Positions 44,179 to 52,617 of a DNA stretch of 64,000 bases are shown here, piece after piece. Source of the DNA: Candidatus Bathycorpusculum acetigenes (GTDB lineage Archaea; Thermoproteota; Bathyarchaeia; Bathyarchaeales; Bathycorpusculaceae); NCBI GenBank assembly GCA_009781675.1, contig WQVG01000001.1, positions 84,277 through 148,276 of the forward strand. The letters are read 5' to 3'. Numbering within the stretch: the first letter of the stretch is position 1; each line of letters starts with the position of its first letter. Under the pieces are notes generated by a model. That model did no database searches. It saw only the letters and a list, made by a program, of their open reading frames with translations, and was not told the DNA's origin. The translations under genes were made by a program, and so were the position numbers.

Positions 44179-45267
44179 ATGGATATCATAGTTGCAAATA
44201 ATGAGTTGAAAGCCAAAGCTTTCCTTCAAGAGATCGAAGGTAAAAATCCCCTATTCATAGCTACGGTAGCAACCACTGAAACCGGCAAAATCCCTGGGTT
44301 GTCGGCTGCTGGTGCAAACCCTGACTTTACCGATTTTACTCCGCCAGCAGATGCTGAATTACTACTGTTGGGCAAGTGCAAATCCATACAAGGTGTCCCC
44401 ATAACTCCTGATGGTATTCCGACACCTGCTTTGATAACTACTTCTGCGTTACATTTAGCCGACATACCGGTGCTGATCGTAGACGGGGGTGTCAAAGTTA
44501 AACCGCAAGTTCCCTACATAGACGTCAACAGTAGTCCGGGACGTGATATCCGTAGCGGTGATTCAGTCGATAACGTTGAGGAAGTCATCGAGCGGGCTAA
44601 AGTTGTCGGTGAACACTTAGCCAAAGCCTCCGATTACCTCGTTATCGGTGAGAGTATACCTGGAGGAACCACCACCGCTTTGGGGGTGCTGTCTGCTCTC
44701 AATGTTGATGCCCAGGGTAAAGTCAGCAGTACCCTACCCGATAATCCCCATGGCTTAAAGGCTGAAGTTGTTGCTACCGGTTTGGGGGCCGCCGCACAAA
44801 AGTTCGGTAACTTTAGAGGTGACCCCATAAAGGCTATCTCTGCGGTTGGGGACCCTATGATGGCTGCGGTTGCTGGGTTAGTAATCGGTGGCTCGCATCA
44901 GGCGCCGGTTTTGATGGCGGGCGGAACCCAAATGACTGCAGTTTTAGCAGTCATTAACGCCTTAGAACCCAACGCACTCTGCAACATCGCCATCGGTACC
45001 ACCCGCTGGGTCACCCAAGATCTATCCAGTGATATCTGTGGTATCGTCAAACAATTTTGCGATGTTCCAATAATAGCGGCGGATCTGGATTTTGGTTCCT
45101 CCAAGTATCCGGGATTGCAAATCTATGAAACTGGTTTAGTCAAAGAAGGCGTAGGTGCAGGTGGCGCATCCATAGCCGCTATGGCCAAGAGCGGAGGGGC
45201 GGTTGATAAGCAAACTCTTCTTAAGGAAATAGAGCGTAATTATGCCTCACTGATGCAGATAAAGTAG
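44179..45267 (+). CDS. cobT: Nicotinate-nucleotide-dimethylbenzimidazole phosphoribosyltransferase-like (CobT, archaeal form)
   Basis: The 362-residue protein carries LPDNPHGLKAEVVATGLGAAAQKFG, DPMMAAVAGLVIGGSHQAPVLMAGGTQM and FGSSKYPGLQIYETGLVKEGVGAGG, which mark the archaeal CobT form (TIGR00303). CESIPGGTT-like ESIPGGTTTALGVL is also present. CobT transfers phosphoribose from nicotinate mononucleotide to the lower-ligand base to give alpha-ribazole phosphate or its analogue. It lies between the Dph6-like gene and cobS copy 2; the cobS GTG begins in its stop codon. Confidence 0.9.
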   Translation: MDIIVANNELKAKAFLQEIEGKNPLFIATVATTETGKIPGLSAAGANPDFTDFTPPADAELLLLGKCKSIQGVPITPDGIPTPALITTSALHLADIPVLIVDGGVKVKPQVPYIDVNSSPGRDIRSGDSVDNVEEVIERAKVVGEHLAKASDYLVIGESIPGGTTTALGVLSALNVDAQGKVSSTLPDNPHGLKAEVVATGLGAAAQKFGNFRGDPIKAISAVGDPMMAAVAGLVIGGSHQAPVLMAGGTQMTAVLAVINALEPNALCNIAIGTTRWVTQDLSSDICGIVKQFCDVPIIAADLDFGSSKYPGLQIYETGLVKEGVGAGGASIAAMAKSGGAVDKQTLLKEIERNYASLMQIK

Positions 45268-46058
45268 TGAGTATCTTGGCCATACGACCGCTAAAGAACT
45301 TGTTATCTTTCTTAACCGTTTTTCCAGTTAAAATGGATGAAAACTTACTCACTGATTGCGCTAAAAACATGTGGGCCTTTCCTCTCATTGGTGCGTTGCT
45401 GGGTTTTTTAACGGGTGGAATTGGTTGGGTGGCGCTTCAATTCTTACCCGGACTTGTTGTTGGAGCTCTGACCTTGGCATTGTTGCTATGGTTAACAGGG
45501 CTTCACCATACTGATGGTCTGCTGGACTTTGGCGATGGCCTTATGGTGCATGGCAATGCAGAAAAAAAAATTGCCGTCATGCACGACCAGTTCACAGGCG
45601 CAGGAGCCATCGGACTAACCTTGATGACCTACATAGTCACAGCATTTGCCTTTGCAGAATTTGGTCCAAGCATCTCCATCGCCGGCTTCTGGGTACCTCT
45701 GATTATTCCCGGTTTAATCATCGTTGAATTGTGTGCTAAACTCTCTATGGTTGTAGTTGCCTGGCGTGGTAAATCAGTACATCCAGGTATGAACTCACCA
45801 TTTATAGAAGCCATGCACGGGACCGGTGGTATCTATCGTTTGATTGTTGCCCTGGTAGTCTCGTCTGCCTTTGCCCTGCCCCTGCTGGGTTGGAGCGGCC
45901 TTTTTGTGGTTGCCGCCGCTATAATTACAGGGTTAGTTATGACTGCGATTGCGCATCGAAACATTAACGGTGTTACAGGCGACGTGTTTGGTGCTACAAA
46001 TGAATTAACCCGGATGGTATGTGCGGTTGTATTATTGGCGGTGCTAACATGGGTATAA
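45267..46058 (+). CDS. cobS: Adenosylcobinamide-GDP ribazoletransferase (CobS), copy 2
   Basis: The 263-residue membrane protein repeats the features of copy 1: a start RPLKNLLSFLTVFPVKM, the acidic motif LTGLHHTDGLLDFGDGLMVHGN, and the C-terminal segment NGVTGDVFGATNELTRMV, spread over about seven helices. It keeps the HTDGLLDFGDGLM motif in the common form (D-G-L-x-D-x-x-D), whereas copy 1 has HFDGLIDLGNALG, with Asn where this copy has the last Asp. This difference could mean that copy 1 has an altered active site. It overlaps cobY copy 2 by 10 bases. Confidence 0.93.
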   Translation: MSILAIRPLKNLLSFLTVFPVKMDENLLTDCAKNMWAFPLIGALLGFLTGGIGWVALQFLPGLVVGALTLALLLWLTGLHHTDGLLDFGDGLMVHGNAEKKIAVMHDQFTGAGAIGLTLMTYIVTAFAFAEFGPSISIAGFWVPLIIPGLIIVELCAKLSMVVVAWRGKSVHPGMNSPFIEAMHGTGGIYRLIVALVVSSAFALPLLGWSGLFVVAAAIITGLVMTAIAHRNINGVTGDVFGATNELTRMVCAVVLLAVLTWV

Positions 46059-46678
46059 CGGCATTGATCATGGCAGGTGGACGCGGCACACGTATGAAGT
46101 TACCCATGGAAAAACCCCTAATAGAAGTCTGTGGTCGACCCGTCATCGAATATGTGCTCACCACACTTAAAGACGCAAAAAAAATCAACCGCATCATAGT
46201 AGCCACCACCTTAGCCACACCCAAAACAACAGCGCTTATGCAACAGCGCAACATAGAGGTTATCCAAACACCCGGCAAAGATTATGTATCTGATATGGGC
46301 TACACTGTACAGGCCCTAAAACTGGGGGTATTTTTAGCGGTTGCCGCAGATTTGCCGCTGGTAACACCCAACATGATTGACACCATTGTGGAGTGTTATG
46401 AGCGCTGTGATAAGCCTGCGCTAACAGTTGCCGTTCCAATGGCGGCCAAAGTTCAACTGGGTATGTGTGTTGATTACTCATTTGTGGAACAGGGTCAGGA
46501 ATTAGTGCCAGTTGGGATAAACGTAATTGACGGTAGCAAACGCTATGGTGATGAATGGCTAGATCAAGACATCTGCATCCTGAACCACCAAGAACTCACA
46601 GTAAACATCAACACAGTCCAAGAACTACAGATAGCTGAAAGACTCCTCAGCGAACAAGCAAAGGGACATCCTGAATAG
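46049..46678 (+). CDS. cobY: Adenosylcobinamide-phosphate guanylyltransferase (CobY), copy 2
   Basis: From the ATG at 46049 the protein has 209 residues. It starts ITALIMAGGRGTRMKLPMEKPLIEVCGRP and has FLAVAADLPLVTPNMI (metal Asp) and VGINVIDGSKRYG. Compared with copy 1 it shares the order of motifs but differs in most positions outside them, so the two arose by an old duplication or separate acquisition. A slightly longer frame exists to 46019, but it lacks family sequence. It is the last gene of the Dph6-like/cobT/cobS/cobY run. Confidence 0.88.
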   Translation: MGITALIMAGGRGTRMKLPMEKPLIEVCGRPVIEYVLTTLKDAKKINRIIVATTLATPKTTALMQQRNIEVIQTPGKDYVSDMGYTVQALKLGVFLAVAADLPLVTPNMIDTIVECYERCDKPALTVAVPMAAKVQLGMCVDYSFVEQGQELVPVGINVIDGSKRYGDEWLDQDICILNHQELTVNINTVQELQIAERLLSEQAKGHPE

Positions 46679-46733
46679 CTATATTTGCTGAAGAGAAAAT
46701 CAAGACATGTAAGACCGCAATTAAAGCTTAACG

Positions 46734-46741
46734 TTTATATT
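46734..46741 (+). promoter_or_regulatory. Candidate TATA box of the thermosome gene
   Basis: TTTATATT lies 59 bases ahead of the thermosome ATG in an otherwise gene-free 120-base gap. A start about 25 bases downstream gives a leader of about 35 bases containing AGTAGGGAT. No heat-shock operator could be recognised. Confidence 0.35.
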
Positions 46742-46799
46742 TTGGTTTACTTTTTGCATATTTCCGAAATAGGATATTCTATTAAGTAGGGATAACAGT

Positions 46800-48434
46800 A
46801 TGGCGTATTTAACAACAACAGGTTCAGGACAACCCGTCCTTATCCTCAAAGAAGGAACTACCCGAAGCAGAGGCAAAGAAGCCCAACGAAACAACATCAT
46901 GGCCGCGCGAGTCATTGGTGAAGTGCTCAAAACCACTCTGGGACCCCGGGGCATGGATAAAATGCTCATCGACAGTCTCGGAGACATCACAATCACAAAT
47001 GACGGTGCAGCCATCCTAAAAGAAATCGACGTGGAACACCCCGCAGCAAAAATGATGGTTGAAATCGCCAAAACCCAAGATGACATGGTCGGCGACGGAA
47101 CCACAAGCGCAGTGGTGCTCTCAAGCGAACTGCTCAAAAAAGCCGAGGAGCTCCTCGAACAAAACATACACCCAACCATCCTTGTAAGCGGTTTCAGAAA
47201 AGCAGGCCAAAAAGCCATCGAAATCATCAACAAAACTGCCCAACCCCTCGACACAAACGACAAAAAAACCCTTCTCAAAGTTGCACTAACATCCATGAGT
47301 AGCAAATCCCTTGGCTCAGCCCGAGACCACCTCGCCGAAATAACCATCGAAGCAGTTAAACAAATCACTGAACAACGTGGCGATAAAACAATCGCAGACA
47401 TAGACAACATCCAACTTATCAAAAAAACCGGCAAAAGTCTCCTTGAAACTCAACTTATCAAAGGCATCATCATAGACAAAGAAGTCGTCAACCCCGGCAT
47501 GCCAAAACTCAAAGAAAACGCCAAAGTTGTACTGCTTGACTCCGCATTAGAAATCGAGAAAACCGAAATCTCAGCCGAAATCAGAATCAAAGACCCCTCT
47601 CAAATGAAAGCCTTCCTTGACCAAGAAACTACCATGATGCAAGACATGGTCACCAAAATCAAAGCCTCAGGCGCAAACATAGTCTTCTGCCAAAAAGGTA
47701 TCGACGACATGGTCCAGCACTTCCTTGCAAAGGAAGGTATCATCGCTGCACGCAGAGTAAAAGAATCTGACATGGAAAAACTCGCACGCGCAACCGGTGG
47801 GCGAATCGTCAGCGACCTAGATGACCTCAAAAAAGACGACCTTGGATTTGCAGGTCTAGTGGAAGAACGCAAAATCGGCGACGACAAATTAATTTTTGTC
47901 GAAAAATGCAAAGACCCTCACGCAGTCGCCATTCTCATACGGGCAGGCCTCGAACGTCTAGTTGACGAAGCTGAACGCGCTATGACTGACTCACTCTCAG
48001 TCGTATCTGACGTAATCGAGAACAACCAAATCGTCCCAGGCGGCGGCGCAATCGAAATAGAAATCGCCAAAGAACTCCGCAAATATGCAACCAAAGTCGG
48101 CGGCCGCGAACAACTCGCTGTTGAAGCTTTTGCAGACGCAGTCGAAGTCATCCCGCGCACCCTAGCTGAAAATGCAGGTCTGGAACCCATCGACATAATT
48201 GTCGAACTCCGTAGCGTACACGACAAAGACGACGGCAAATTCAAAGGCCTAAACGTTTTCACCGGAAAACTCCAAGACAGCATCACAAACGGCGTCATAG
48301 AGCCCATCATAGTCAAAGAACAAGCTATCAAGTCAGCCTCAGAATCAGCAGCCCTCATACTACGCATCGATGACGTCATTACAGCCAAAGCACCCAAAGC
48401 ACCCGCAGGCCCACCAGGCGGCATGGAAGACTAA
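46800..48434 (+). CDS. thsA: Thermosome subunit (group II chaperonin)
   Basis: The 544-residue protein has the group II chaperonin signatures: NIMAARVIGEVLKTTLGPRGMDKML, ITITNDGAAILKEI, QDDMVGDGTTSAVVLSSELL (ATPase site with the catalytic Asp), the apical region without a GroEL-type lid, and QIVPGGGAIEIEIAKELR. The C-terminus is Gly/Pro-rich and ends GGMED, similar to the GGM tails of thermosomes. It folds cytosolic proteins as a double ring. It is monocistronic. Only one thermosome gene is in this window, so homo- versus hetero-oligomer cannot be judged. Confidence 0.97.
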   Translation: MAYLTTTGSGQPVLILKEGTTRSRGKEAQRNNIMAARVIGEVLKTTLGPRGMDKMLIDSLGDITITNDGAAILKEIDVEHPAAKMMVEIAKTQDDMVGDGTTSAVVLSSELLKKAEELLEQNIHPTILVSGFRKAGQKAIEIINKTAQPLDTNDKKTLLKVALTSMSSKSLGSARDHLAEITIEAVKQITEQRGDKTIADIDNIQLIKKTGKSLLETQLIKGIIIDKEVVNPGMPKLKENAKVVLLDSALEIEKTEISAEIRIKDPSQMKAFLDQETTMMQDMVTKIKASGANIVFCQKGIDDMVQHFLAKEGIIAARRVKESDMEKLARATGGRIVSDLDDLKKDDLGFAGLVEERKIGDDKLIFVEKCKDPHAVAILIRAGLERLVDEAERAMTDSLSVVSDVIENNQIVPGGGAIEIEIAKELRKYATKVGGREQLAVEAFADAVEVIPRTLAENAGLEPIDIIVELRSVHDKDDGKFKGLNVFTGKLQDSITNGVIEPIIVKEQAIKSASESAALILRIDDVITAKAPKAPAGPPGGMED

Positions 48435-48580
48435 CCGCTTCTATCTTTTTCTTTCCCATTTAGCTTATTTTTCCGTTTCATTTTCTATCACTCAGAGCTT
48501 CTATCAGTTAACTTATTGGCCGATGTTTACCAAGGAGAAGGTAAATTAATAGAGGAGAATGTGTATGTAGGCTAACTCAG

Positions 48581-48655
48581 GCTCTGGTAGTATAGTCCGG
48601 CCAAGTATAGCGGCCTCTCGAGTCGCGGACCCGGGTCCAAATCCCGGCCAGAGCA
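48581..48655 (+). tRNA. tRNA-Glu (CTC anticodon)
   Basis: Acceptor strands GCTCTGG (48581-48587) and CCAGAGC (48648-48654) pair perfectly, the discriminator is A (48655) and CCA is encoded at 48656-48658. The anticodon stem GCGGC/GTCGC encloses the loop CTCTCGA, which carries CTC. The T arm is CCGGG, TCCAAAT, CCCGG. The D arm (GTATAGTCCGGCCAAGTATAG) is long, as in archaeal tRNA-Glu. There is no intron. It stands alone between the thermosome and the reductase genes. Confidence 0.93.
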
Positions 48656-48767
48656 CCATTCTCTTATCATTATATATTTTGACGTATATTTTTTATAAAA
48701 ATACAGAATCACCTACAGCTACGGTCATATCCATAAAGAATCTCCCCTAAATCAATCGTTATGGCTG

Positions 48768-49991
48768 TTAGCTATGGTGGAGGTAGAGTAGTCCAAAGTA
48801 TACGAGCGCGGCTATCATGGCGGGTTTTGTTGCTACGCTTAGTAGCATCTTGCCTTGGAAATCGATTTCTGTAACGCCACTTAGGGCTTTGTCGACGCCA
48901 AGTTTGCTACATACCCTCAGCATTTCATCTAATTTTTCATCGGAGAGTGAATCTAAAAAGTGTCTGAGTTGTAGCATTGTTTTGAAGTCAAAACTAAACA
49001 GCTCGGTACATCGCTTCTGGTAGGTAATCAACGTTTCCACTGAAACATCCCCCATAGTTAAGGCTTGACTTGCTGTATTTGCGGCTTCTTTGGCTGCGGT
49101 TAAACTAAAGATGACTCCGCCTCCTGTTGTGGGTTTCACTTGGGATGCGCAATCTCCGACTGCTAAAAAGCCGTTGCTACAGGCCTGTGGAATTGGACCC
49201 CCCAGACTAATTGCGTGATAGTTGGCGCTTAGAATTTTGGCTTTTGAGAGTTGTTTTGAGGCTACAGGATGTTTGATCATAAGTCGTCTAAGGTAGTTAC
49301 GGGGGTCGCCTTGGTTTGTGGCTAACCCTACTTTGGCGGTGCCATCGGGTTTTGGGATAATCCAACCATAGAACCCTGGAGCATAATTCCTGCCAAAATA
49401 CACCTCTACTGCATGCTCCTCAACATTTTCTACGTTGTTCATTTCGGTTTCTATGGCATAGACAAGTCCGCTGGTTTTTAGAGGTGTTAAACCCGTTTGT
49501 CGCAGAAGTCGTGATGAAACCCCCTCTGTATCCACAACAATGGGTGTGTTCAAGTGTATGTTGGTGTCGTTTGTTTTTACTTTGAGACCGGTTACGGTGC
49601 CCCGTTGTATAAGTAGTGATTGTACTCGAGAATTCAGTATAAATTCTGCGCCTGCGTTTTGGGCTTGTTTTGCGAGATACTGGTCAAAGTATGTTCGGTT
49701 CAAGACTGCGGTGACCGGGCAGTTTAGGTGCAGAGTGAATTTGGTGCCCTGTGGTGAATAAAAGTTGGCCGCACAAAACGTATTTTCAACTATGCCCTCC
49801 AAGGGATAGAGTCCTAAGGTTTTGAGGCTCCGAATACTGATATGGCCGGCACAGTGAGACGGCAACCCGATTTGATTGTGCTCCTCATAAACCACGGTTT
49901 TTATGCCGCGTTTTGCCAGTTGGAGTGCTGTATAGGAGCCGGCAGGTCCCGCGCCAATAACCACTGCCTGAGGGTCGTTTTGTGTATTCAT
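48768..49991 (-). CDS. Geranylgeranyl reductase family flavoprotein
   Basis: The 407-residue protein has an FAD motif VIGAGPAGSYTALQLAKRG at its N-terminus, PSHCAGHISIRSLKTLGL, the family segment YGWIIPKPDGTAKVGLATNQ and the FAD C-terminal motif AVGDCASQVKPTTGGGVIFSL. This fits archaeal digeranylgeranylglycerophospholipid reductase, which saturates the isoprenoid chains of membrane lipids. The last 20 residues are hydrophobic and may touch the membrane. Other geranylgeranyl reductases, such as those acting on quinones, cannot be excluded. Confidence 0.88.
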   Translation of the reverse strand: MNTQNDPQAVVIGAGPAGSYTALQLAKRGIKTVVYEEHNQIGLPSHCAGHISIRSLKTLGLYPLEGIVENTFCAANFYSPQGTKFTLHLNCPVTAVLNRTYFDQYLAKQAQNAGAEFILNSRVQSLLIQRGTVTGLKVKTNDTNIHLNTPIVVDTEGVSSRLLRQTGLTPLKTSGLVYAIETEMNNVENVEEHAVEVYFGRNYAPGFYGWIIPKPDGTAKVGLATNQGDPRNYLRRLMIKHPVASKQLSKAKILSANYHAISLGGPIPQACSNGFLAVGDCASQVKPTTGGGVIFSLTAAKEAANTASQALTMGDVSVETLITYQKRCTELFSFDFKTMLQLRHFLDSLSDEKLDEMLRVCSKLGVDKALSGVTEIDFQGKMLLSVATKPAMIAALVYFGLLYLHHS

Positions 49992-50491
49992 CGATATTTA
50001 CTTTGGCGGCTTCTTATATAACGTTGAATCCCAACATAGTCAAAAATATGAAGGAGGCGCGTAATTTACGGTTTTTAGTCAACTGTTTGAGCCTTATTAT
50101 TTTTGCTCTGCTTCTGAAGATGATTGCCCTGTATAGACCTTCTAAGTGTTATCTTCGAAGCAACTTTTGTGTCATAGACTTTTTCCTATTGTTTGGTTGT
50201 TGTTTACGGTTTTTTCCATAATGGTGCATTGTGGCTGGATCATTTTGGGTCGATGTTGTTTTGACAATGGTTGGTTTGTTTTGATGATGCTTGTTTTCAA
50301 AAAGATTAATTAGGTTGTATTGAGTCTTTATAGTTGTGGTAGTCTGGGCAGTGCGGTCATCATTCACCATATCACCTGACGTTTCATCCTGTATTCGCCT
50401 GTCCATACAACCAAACACTTAACATTAACGACTTTAAAAATTCATGACAACACACCGACTACCTTGTTGCCTGTATTTTAAGTTCAAGCCG
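49992..50491. other. Intergenic region between the reductase and queC
   Basis: About 500 bases. Short frames exist on both strands, including an 89-codon minus-strand frame at 50149-50418 that is Asn/Thr/Gln/Lys-rich without a recognisable domain. I treat it as chance. The left end holds the promoter of the reductase gene (minus strand). Confidence 0.4.
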
Positions 50492-51157
50492 TTATTCTAT
50501 GCTTGCTCTGTATTCTGTGGGATCCATAGTGCCTGCTTCAATGAAAGCCTTTCTGCGGTTAACACAGGACTCACATCTGCCACAATGCATGTCTCCATCA
50601 AGATAGCATGACCATGTAAGCCCAAAAGGCACGCCTAACTTGTATCCTTCTTTTATGACTTCAGATTTGGATTTACCGCTGAAAGGTGCATCTATGAAAA
50701 TTTTTCGTTCAGTTCCCAGCTGAGCGGCTTTCTCAAAAGCTTCATAGAATCCGCGCCTGCAGTCCGCATAGCAGGTTTCATCCGAGCCCTGTGCACCATA
50801 GAAGATTTGATCTGTATCCACCGTTATGGCGTATGCGACAGCGGCAGAGAGAAAGATGGCGTTACGGAAGGGCACGATGATGGCGCCGCTGAACTCTGAG
50901 GTAAGGGGAATATCGCGGCTCACCAAAGATGTGGTGCCCCCATAGATGTCTTTTAGGGCAGAGAGGTCGATGATCTTAGTGGTGGTGTTGAGGGCTTGAG
51001 CAATTTTTTGTGCGGCTAGTGTTTCTCTGAGAGCGATTTGACCGTAATTAAAGGTTAGCGGATAGACTTGGTAGCCCTGTGCTTTAGTCCAATACGCAAC
51101 AACCGCAGAATCCAGACCACCACTTAACACAACAACACATTTTTTCCTGTCTCTCAT
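50492..51157 (-). CDS. queC: 7-cyano-7-deazaguanine synthase (QueC)
   Basis: The 221-residue PP-loop ATPase has VVLSGGLDSAVVAYW, the substrate region FRNAIFLSAAVAYAI, GADGSDE-type GAQGSDETCYADCR, and the zinc site CGRCESCVNRRKAF near the C-terminus. It makes preQ0, the precursor of archaeosine in tRNA. It lies three bases downstream of the QueT-like transporter gene. The other archaeosine genes (queD, queE, tgtA) are not in this window. Confidence 0.96.
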   Translation of the reverse strand: MRDRKKCVVVLSGGLDSAVVAYWTKAQGYQVYPLTFNYGQIALRETLAAQKIAQALNTTTKIIDLSALKDIYGGTTSLVSRDIPLTSEFSGAIIVPFRNAIFLSAAVAYAITVDTDQIFYGAQGSDETCYADCRRGFYEAFEKAAQLGTERKIFIDAPFSGKSKSEVIKEGYKLGVPFGLTWSCYLDGDMHCGRCESCVNRRKAFIEAGTMDPTEYRASIE

Positions 51158-51160
51158 ATT

Positions 51161-51658
51161 TTATCCTCTATCAAACCATTTTTCAAACAAGCCGATTTTT
51201 TTAAGGGCCTTAAACACTGGCCATCCGATGAGTGTGCTTGCAATGTTTCCCAAAGTAACATATGTCACGGAGGCTATCAAGGGGAGTCCTTCTACATAGT
51301 TGAGCATCCATCCAACCGTTACTCCTAAAACCACCGAGTAAGCGATGCAGGTTCCAATTATTGTGAAATCAGTTTCAGTATGTTTATAGATATAATAAAC
51401 TGCAAAAGTCATAATAAACGATGGTATCGTGTTGAGTAAATCGATGGGGCCAAGTGTCGAATACAAATTGGCGACAAATACGCCCATGGTGTGTCCCAAA
51501 ACACCTGCTATGCCCAAAAGCGGTACTGTTGCAAGCATTGCGTTAGAAACGCGGATCTGGAGAAATCCATAAGAGATAGGCTCAAAATATATTGTTATCG
51601 TGGCATAGAGGGCGCCATATATTGCTATTACTGCTAAATCTTTGCTTTGTATCTTCAA
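51161..51658 (-). CDS. queT: QueT-like transporter
   Basis: The 165-residue membrane protein has about five helices and motifs of the QueT family: DLAVIAIYGALYATITIYFEPISYG, FLQIRVSNAMLATVPLLG, DLLNTIPSFIMTFAVYYIY and YVTLGNIASTLIGWPVFKA. QueT proteins probably import 7-deazaguanine precursors as ECF-type substrate-binding components. The adjacent queC supports a deazaguanine substrate, though the organism then seems to have both synthesis and uptake. No ECF energising module is adjacent. Confidence 0.85.
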   Translation of the reverse strand: MKIQSKDLAVIAIYGALYATITIYFEPISYGFLQIRVSNAMLATVPLLGIAGVLGHTMGVFVANLYSTLGPIDLLNTIPSFIMTFAVYYIYKHTETDFTIIGTCIAYSVVLGVTVGWMLNYVEGLPLIASVTYVTLGNIASTLIGWPVFKALKKIGLFEKWFDRG

Positions 51659-51691
51659 TTATATTTGCCTCCCTATCCGGGTTTTGTTTTT

Positions 51692-51730
51692 ATTGGCGGA
51701 ACGGATGGGAGACTCCACTCACCCGCCAAT
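51692..51730 (-). promoter_or_regulatory. Perfect hairpin in the probable leader of queT-queC
   Basis: ATTGGCGG (51692-51699) and CCGCCAAT (51723-51730) form a perfect 8-base stem around a 23-base loop, 34 bases upstream of the queT start. A TTTTATG-like element near 51855 on the minus strand could start a transcript with a leader of about 180 bases containing it. No known preQ1 riboswitch consensus is met. It could instead be unrelated to queT, since a plus-strand gene (proteasome beta) starts at 51969. Confidence 0.3.
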
Positions 51731-51968
51731 TGGCTGACTCAAAGATTAGGCGTCTTAAAAACATTTAGGCTTCTGTATTTTGGATCTACCCAAACAGATT
51801 TTGCTTCTACACTGTTATGGTTGATGCCTTGCCGAATTTGGTCTATCGCATAAAAGTTTAGCCTCCTCTCTTTGGCGAAATATTAATTAGGTGCACAGAA
51901 AGATTACATGGTGCATCTTCCTTTAGTGGATGGCATTCCGCAAAACGGAGTTTTAGGGAGTACAAAAC
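51731..51968. other. Divergent region between queT and proteasome beta
   Basis: Together with the hairpin region, 310 bases separate the two starts. A 68-codon plus-strand frame (51647-51853) lacks any domain and is not accepted. GAAATATTAATTAGG around 51887-51901 is a TATA candidate for the proteasome gene. Confidence 0.35.
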
Positions 51969-52613
51969 ATGTCACAAAATAATTCAGCTAATCAATTAGT
52001 CCTTAAGGGAACAACTACTATAGGCGTAGTCTGTAAAGATGGGGTAATCTTGGCCTCAGACACTCGTGTAACAATGGGTTACTATATTGCTCATACGGCA
52101 GGCAAAAAAGTCTACAAAATCGACGATCACATCGGCATGACCATCGCTGGCACCGTTGCTGATGCCCAGCGTGTTGTAGACCTCCTAATTGCTAACGCGC
52201 ACCTATACAAAATCAACATGAATCGTCCCATCCCTGTAGCTTCTGCTGCGCGTTTAGTGGCTAATCTACTCTTCTCCGCACGCTACATTCCTCTGTCAAC
52301 CCAGGTTCTCGTAGGTGGTATCGATGACACTGGCCCACATGTCTTCAATTTGGATCCTTATGGTAGCTTACATGAGGAAAAAATGATATCCACCGGTAGC
52401 GGCTCCCCAGTTGCACTGGGTGTATTAGAAGACAAGTTCAAAGAAGACCACACCATAGCTGAAACTCTGCCGATTATCGCCCGAGCTGTTAACGCTGCCA
52501 TGAAACGTGATGTAGCCTCAGGCAACAACTATAACATCATAGTTATCAACGAACACGGTTATACCGAATTAACCGTTGAAGAGAAAGCTAAACTGCTTCA
52601 TGCAGGAAGTTAA
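51969..52613 (+). CDS. psmB: Proteasome subunit beta
   Basis: The 214-residue Ntn-hydrolase has a short propeptide (14 residues) ending LVLKG, then TTTIGVVCKDGVILASDTRVT. Thr15 should become the catalytic Thr1 after autocleavage. The catalytic Lys in GKKVYKID and the conserved Ser/Gly loop in STGSGSPVALGVLE are present. It forms the proteolytic inner rings of the 20S proteasome; the alpha subunit is not in this window. Its stop precedes the aCPSF1 GTG by four bases. Confidence 0.97.
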   Translation: MSQNNSANQLVLKGTTTIGVVCKDGVILASDTRVTMGYYIAHTAGKKVYKIDDHIGMTIAGTVADAQRVVDLLIANAHLYKINMNRPIPVASAARLVANLLFSARYIPLSTQVLVGGIDDTGPHVFNLDPYGSLHEEKMISTGSGSPVALGVLEDKFKEDHTIAETLPIIARAVNAAMKRDVASGNNYNIIVINEHGYTELTVEEKAKLLHAGS

Positions 52614-52617
52614 TACT

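Noticed and set aside
50149..50418. 89-codon minus-strand frame between the reductase and queC
   Set aside because: Low-complexity Asn/Thr/Gln/Lys composition, no start signal and no domain.
51647..51853. 68-codon plus-strand frame between queT and psmB
   Set aside because: It covers the hairpin and promoter space, has no domain and no start signal.
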